From the NCBI GenBank assembly GCA_030180135.1, contig CM058237.1, forward strand, positions 35,175,126 to 35,239,125: 64,000 bases of DNA. Reading direction: 5' to 3'. This DNA comes from Orychophragmus violaceus. Taxonomy: Eukaryota; Streptophyta; Magnoliopsida; Brassicales; Brassicaceae. Below, piece by piece: positions 59,210-64,000 of the stretch; positions within the stretch are counted from its first letter, which is position 1, and each line of letters opens with the position of its first letter. Below the pieces are notes generated by a model. That model was not told the origin of the DNA and made no database searches. It saw only the letters and a program-made list of their open reading frames with translations. A program made the position numbers and the translations under genes.

Positions 59210-60229
59210 ATGACTAGCACAAACAATCAAAACACTTTCTCGATCCGGTCTGTCCTTGAGATGGACAAGCTGAACGGATCAAATTTCTTGACTTGGTCGC
59301 GGAACCTGAGGCTAGTCCTCAGACAGGAGAGAAAGGACTATGTCCTTGAGAGAGCTCTCCCCGTGAGGATCGGGTCCAATGCTTCTCATGCAGTATATGA
59401 TGCTTGGAATAAGCATTATAATGATGCGGTAGATGTGCGTGGTCTGATATTGGCTACCATTAACTCAGACTTGCGGAAGCAATATGAGAACATGGAGTCG
59501 CCAATAGAGATGATCAGCAGCCTGAAATTGAAATTTCAGGAGCAGATAAGTGTGGAGAGATACCAGTTGGTTAAATCTCTCACTAGCTGCAAGCTACCAA
59601 ATGATCATCCAGTGAGTCCTCATGTCAGTAAAATGATGGGTTACATTGATAACCTGAGGAAACTGGATTATCCAGTAAGCCAAGAATTGGCAACTGAGAT
59701 CATTCTGCAGTCACTGCCGTCAAGCTATGATAAGTTCAGAAGGAACTATATCAAGAAAGGCTTAACGAAGACGCTGACTGAACTGCATGATATGCTCAAG
59801 ACAGTTGAGCCAAACGTGAAGAGCACCCTGTACAATCTCATGAATGAGAAGGGTAGGTTTACTAAACCTGATGCTGACAAGGGTGAAGACAAAATTGTCC
59901 AGATTTTGAATCATGGCAAGCGTGTGTCTTCTGAGCCCGAGTCAGATACCTCTTACGTTGGTAAGTGCTGCTACTGTAAGGAGACAGGGCATTGGAAGAG
60001 AAATTGCATTAAATTCATGGAAGATGATGAGGAGTTGAAGTTGATGTATGAGACTACTTCCTCAGGTATTCATGTTATTACTTCAAGTTCTACCTTAAAG
60101 GTATTGGATACTGGTTGTGGCACTGATATTTGTGATAATATGCAGAGCCTAAGCAACAGTAGAACGTTGAAGGAAGGGCAAGTGAAACTACATGTCTGGA
60201 AGGAGCTTGGGATGCTGCCTCAGCCGTAG
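59210..60229 (+). CDS. gag: Copia-B gag (with a short protease stub)
   Basis: 339 codons, the longest intact Gag in the window. It starts MTSTNNQNTFSIRSVLEMDK and is nearly identical to Copia-A gag. KLNGSNFLTWSRNL, LPSSYDKFRRNYI and the knuckle CCYCKETGHWKRNC are present. At the position where Copia-A has a stop it reads LKVLDTGCGTDICDN, the start of the aspartic protease with its DTG triad, but terminates after PQP at 60229, so no complete protease is made. The uninterrupted frame and near-identical LTRs suggest that this copy could still supply Gag. Confidence 0.93.
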   Translation: MTSTNNQNTFSIRSVLEMDKLNGSNFLTWSRNLRLVLRQERKDYVLERALPVRIGSNASHAVYDAWNKHYNDAVDVRGLILATINSDLRKQYENMESPIEMISSLKLKFQEQISVERYQLVKSLTSCKLPNDHPVSPHVSKMMGYIDNLRKLDYPVSQELATEIILQSLPSSYDKFRRNYIKKGLTKTLTELHDMLKTVEPNVKSTLYNLMNEKGRFTKPDADKGEDKIVQILNHGKRVSSEPESDTSYVGKCCYCKETGHWKRNCIKFMEDDEELKLMYETTSSGIHVITSSSTLKVLDTGCGTDICDNMQSLSNSRTLKEGQVKLHVWKELGMLPQP

Positions 60230-62830
60230 GGTTTTTCACTTATAGATCCCTTTGAGGTTTGGTTTTGTATTAAGTAATTGCTACAATGTACCTGCTTTAA
60301 GCAGAGTTGTCTTTCATTTTCTTGTAAGAATTTGAATGTTTTTCATTTTGATAAAAGACAAGTTTTGTTCTTTTGATCTTAATGAAATATTAATTGTAGC
60401 ACCCTATTCATGGAATGGGTTTTATATCTTAAACCAAAGAGTGCCTAAATGTAACATAAGTACCGAATTGGTTTAAATCTGATGAATTAAACCTGATTTT
60501 TCTTGGCATAAAGTCTTGGTCACATAGAGTAAGTCGGATTCAGAAATCCCATAGTCATGGACTGTTGGGCTCATTTGATAAAATATCTTATGAGACTTGA
60601 ATTCTGTTTACTAGACCAAAAGGTAAAGGGCCTATCTTAGCCGAGCTAGAGAAAGGCCCAAAGGCTTATTGGACCTGGAACATACTCATGTATGTGGCCC
60701 AATGAGCAGTAATGCCAGAGAAAATCTCCTGTACTTCATTGTCTCTACTGATTACTTCAGTGAGTGTGACTGTGTTCATTTGATGAGACACAAGTCGGAA
60801 TTCTTTGACATGGTCGAAAGAGTTCCAGAATGAAGTATAGGATCTAAATGACAAAAGTATTAAGACTCTGGATTAAATCACGAGTGAGAATACTTAAGTC
60901 ATTGATTGTGTGATCATCTGAATGAGTGTGAAATCGTTTCACAGCTCATTTCTCCTGAAAACCTGAAGGTTTTTCTGTGAGAAAGAATCAGATCTTATAA
61001 GAAATGATTAAAGATGAGTCACACGAATCTTCCATGATATTATTTAAGAATAACGCTCTAGAAATATCTAAGTTTACGCTGAAAAAGTTCCACCAATATC
61101 AGTTGAAAGACACCACGTAAATGTGGATTGGAATCGATCCAAGTTCGTCTTTACTGAATATTTGTAGTTAAGCTACTTCGCTGGTTGTCCTAGGGAAACT
61201 AAGGCTTGTTACTTTTACGTCCATTCTGTTTTCTAAGAAGGGAAGTTATTTTCCAAGAAGAACAGTGGGAGTAAAAGTATAACTCGAAGAAATTCGAGAA
61301 ATACAGGAGGCTGCTCAACCTGTTGAGGGAGAGCAACGGATGGATTTACAGATTTCTGTAGAATCTACACCTGTGGAGCCTTGTCCGAAGGAAACCAAAG
61401 CTTGTTACTTTTACGTCCATTCTGTTTTCTAAGAAGGGAAGTTATTTTCAAGAAGAACAGTGGGAGTAAAAGTATAACTCGAAGAAATTCGAGAAATACA
61501 GGAGGCTGCTTTACCTATTGAGGGAGAGCAGCGGAAGGATTTACAGATTTCTGTAGAATCTACACCTGTGGAGCCTGAAGTTCGCAGATATGAATGAATC
61601 AGTTACTAATCCGAGAGTGATTTCTCGTCATTAGTTGAACCTGATAATCATTGAAAGTTCGCATGATCTGATGATCATTGAAAGCGACGAATCTGCGAAA
61701 TTCAAAGAAGCGAAAGTGAGCCCGGACTCCAAAAAATTACATTTTATGTAAGTTAGCTTCATCGATCCATTCATGGATGGAAGCAAACATATCGGAGTTG
61801 GAATCTTCGTTCTGTTGAAGTAGTCAAGGTTTTGACTTGAACAGGAACGAAGCGGAACTGTGTGTTTACTAATAGATTAGTGGGAGCGATATTGCATTTC
61901 TAATATTGTATGTCGATGACATACTGATTCTCGAAAATGACGTCCCAATGCTGCAGTCAGTAAAGGACTGGCTTGGGAGTTGGTTCTAATGATTGACATG
62001 AGTAAAGCCACGTATGTTCTTGGATTTTGGATCTAAAGATAGAGATCCGAAAGAGCTGGTAAGACAAAGTCAGGATTCTTATCCCGACAAAGTCCTACAA
62101 GTTTTCAGCATTCCAAGAAGGGTTTTATGCAAATGTCACATGGCATTACGTTAAGCAAGACACAGTGTCCTACGATAACTGCTGAGCTTAAATGCATGGA
62201 TAAGATTCCATATGCGTCGGCAATTGGATCTATCATGTATGCCATGAAACGTACTTGTTTGATGTTGCTTTAATGTTAAGCAAGACAAGTAAAGACCAGT
62301 CAAATCCAGCAAAGAATCACTGGATTGCCGTAAAGAATAACCTAAAGTATTTGAGGAATACTAAGGATAAATTCTTGAGTTACGGAGAAAGTGAGGTGCT
62401 ACGAGTCGGTAGAGTCTGAAAGGCAAGTTTCCAATAGACAAAGATGATTTCCGATCACAGTCCGGTTATATCTTGTGTCTATTTGGCGGTGCAAGGCACT
62501 GTTGCTGACTCCATGACTTAAGCTGAACATTTCGCAGCTTGGGAAGTGGCGAAAGAGGTTGTTTGGAAAGAAGAGTTCGTCACTGAACTTGATGTGATTT
62601 CCAGCATAGATGAGACTAGCTGCACATCAGAGGTCCAAACACCTTGAGGATAGGTATAACCTATTCCGTGAGATAAATGACAGAGATGTTAAGTAGATCA
62701 GCAAGTTTCAACGAATGAGAACGTTGCTAATCTATTAACGAAGCCACTCCTTAGGCCTAAGCACGAGTCACGGACTGTTGCTGTAGGATAAGTGAAATTA
62801 AGATGTAGTCTTAATTTCAGTGGGAGTTAT
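60230..62830 (+). pseudogene. Decayed pol of Copia-B
   Basis: It parallels 22140-24520 of Copia-A. Integrase words are near 60690-60790 (CGPMSSNARENL region), RT YVDDILILEND near 61912, the RT C-terminal part lies near 62130-62400, and an RNase H word AAKEVV-like near 62555. The same TAA as in Copia-A interrupts ADSMT/AEH (62519-62521). A ~196-bp tandem duplication unique to this copy lies at ~61190-61580. Stops in all frames. Confidence 0.88.
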
Positions 62831-63662
62831 TAAAGGGCTTTATTTAGTTATTGGATATGTTCTTGAAATAACATTTAAGATGTTTAATGAAATTATTATT
62901 TCAAGATTATTTTAACTGTGATGAAATAATCGTTCCAAAGTGATATAAACCATTTTATAGGTCATCGAAGTAAGTGACTTGATCTTGAGTCATCAAAGTC
63001 ATTTAGCTTGATCATGAGACCCTATATTTGATAGATGGATTATATCATCCTGTCCCTAGTCGAAGGTTGTTGAAATTGGAACACCAACAACCGTGAGAGA
63101 CTGGATTGGTATGTGACTTATGACAAAGTCTCAGTGTGTCATAGATGCGCGGCATCAAAGTCAATACATAGGTGTATGTTGGGAACATACGACCGGACAA
63201 GACCCGATTATGAGAACTCTTCAGGATATTTATATCTGTGTCATAAGAGATTCTCACTACGACTATAGAGTATAGTCCTTAGACCTGAGTTCGCATGCAT
63301 GTGACTGCACATGGACTGATGCACTTTGATCATTGTCTAACGCTATCGTTCTGCGATAGTTATAAGGACCTTGTTTGGGTACATTATGAAATGAGTAGTT
63401 TACAGTGATGGAATAAGACGGAATTTGTCCCTCCAATATAAATGGAGTGAATATCTCTAGGCCAATCGGAGATTTGAATACTGGAAAATGCATGGCCATG
63501 CTCAAACGGACTGTCCCGAGTCGTTTGGATTGTCAGTATCAAATCAGAGTCCGATGAACAAGATTAGGCTTTATAAGGATGACACCAATCTTGCCTTATG
63601 ACTAATCGAGATATTGTGACAAAAGGATTATGAATACAGAGATTCCAGTACAAGTGGGAGAT
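62831..63662 (+). other. 3' untranslated region and PPT of Copia-B
   Basis: Non-coding, homologous to 24521-25372. The PPT CAAGTGGGAGAT at 63651-63662 adjoins the 3' LTR. Confidence 0.85.
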
Positions 63663-64000
63663 TGTTGGAATTGTGTCCAGTAATCTCAGTACTGTCTCTA
63701 GAAAGTAAGAGTATGTCAATGATCAGACATAAGTCATATAATACTGGGGGTCATGATGGCTTGCTAGAGTCCGCTCATGATCTATAAGTCTTGGACTTAT
63801 TGCCTCTATTATATGATCCCATATGGGTCACACGCCTAAGCTAACAGGAAAATGTGTAGGAACGGTTTAGCAGAAGTACGGTAAAAGTGCTAGGCATTTA
63901 CTGTACTTAGAGAGAATAAAAGGGTTTAGCCACTGTGTGTCGATCGATGCACATGGTCTGTCGATCTACACAGTGCGAGAACGCCTTCGAGTTAATTGGT
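63663..64000 (+). repeat. 3' LTR of Copia-B, truncated by the window edge
   Basis: The first 338 bp match 56961-57298 except for two substitutions, both in the second TCGATCGA motif (GGTCTG for GGTGTG; ATCTAC for ATCGAC). Confidence 0.95.

Larger units (their letters stand above)
56961..64000 (+). mobile_element. Copia-B: gag-only Copia LTR retrotransposon, right LTR truncated by window end
   Basis: 5' LTR 56961-57635, PBS 57637-57648, leader, gag 59210-60229, decayed pol, PPT 63651-63662, and the first 338 bp of the 3' LTR. In those 338 bp only two bases differ from the 5' LTR, so it is young. The presumed target is AGAAC (56956-56960); the second copy is beyond the window. Internal sequence is nearly identical to Copia-A, but the LTRs and the leader differ, so they are sister subfamilies. 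Confidence 0.95.

Overview
The window is plant DNA, almost certainly from a Brassicaceae species and from repeat-rich, pericentromere-like chromatin. The reasons are Athila-clade Gypsy elements with the TGGCGCCGTTGCCGG-type primer-binding site, Copia gag genes, CACTA-type TAGTCGCTAAAT subterminal repeats and a 'putative gypsy type transposon' (Transposase_28-like) relic. No intact ordinary host gene is visible. The only non-transposon-looking coding sequence is a partial replication protein A (RPA)-like gene on the minus strand at 1-1203, with a 155-bp GA microsatellite upstream of it.

Most of the window (3897-51040) is one nest of transposons. Nearly every junction is resolved by LTR ends, primer-binding sites (PBS), polypurine tracts (PPT) and target-site duplications (TSD). 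Level 0 is a CACTA-like transposon: a transposase fragment at ~3420-3790 and subterminal repeats at ~51150-51630. Level 1 is Athila-1 (3897-51040, minus strand, TSD GTCTA). Level 2, inside Athila-1, comprises Copia-A (9148-26019, plus, AAATG), Athila-2 (29122-43919, plus, CTTAT), a solo LTR (45280-46491, CTTGT) and a Mutator-like foldback element (48799-50690, 9-bp TSD). Level 3 is element D inside Copia-A (10042-19884, minus, TGGTT), plus a solo LTR (29777-30955, GCCAC) and Copia-C (35731-42749, minus, GATAT/GGTAT) inside the LTRs of Athila-2.

Right of the nest are CACTA subterminal repeats, a decayed Transposase_28-type element (~51640-56772), a short Athila fragment (56773-56960), and Copia-B (56961 to beyond the window), which inserted into that fragment's leader.

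The elements are mostly non-autonomous. Copia-A, -B and -C each keep one long gag reading frame with a zinc knuckle, but all three have a broken polymerase region of similar architecture. Copia-A and -B share an identical nonsense codon, so the decay predates their transposition. Athila-2 lacks reverse transcriptase, RNase H and integrase. Element D has 3.4-kb LTRs around a 3-kb interior with only a gag relic. Athila-1 has recognisable gag, protease, RT, RNase H, integrase and an env-position ORF, all broken.

The most unusual pattern is a family of short palindrome-rich motifs (TGTCGATCGACACA, GCATCGATCGATGC and variants). They sit mostly in pairs or arrays about 21 bp apart. They occur in LTRs, leaders, spacers and in-frame gag segments of both Athila (Gypsy) and Copia elements, but I did not find them in element D, in Copia-A's own sequence, in the foldback element or in the non-LTR flanks. 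All homology calls rest on reading by eye; no database search was possible.
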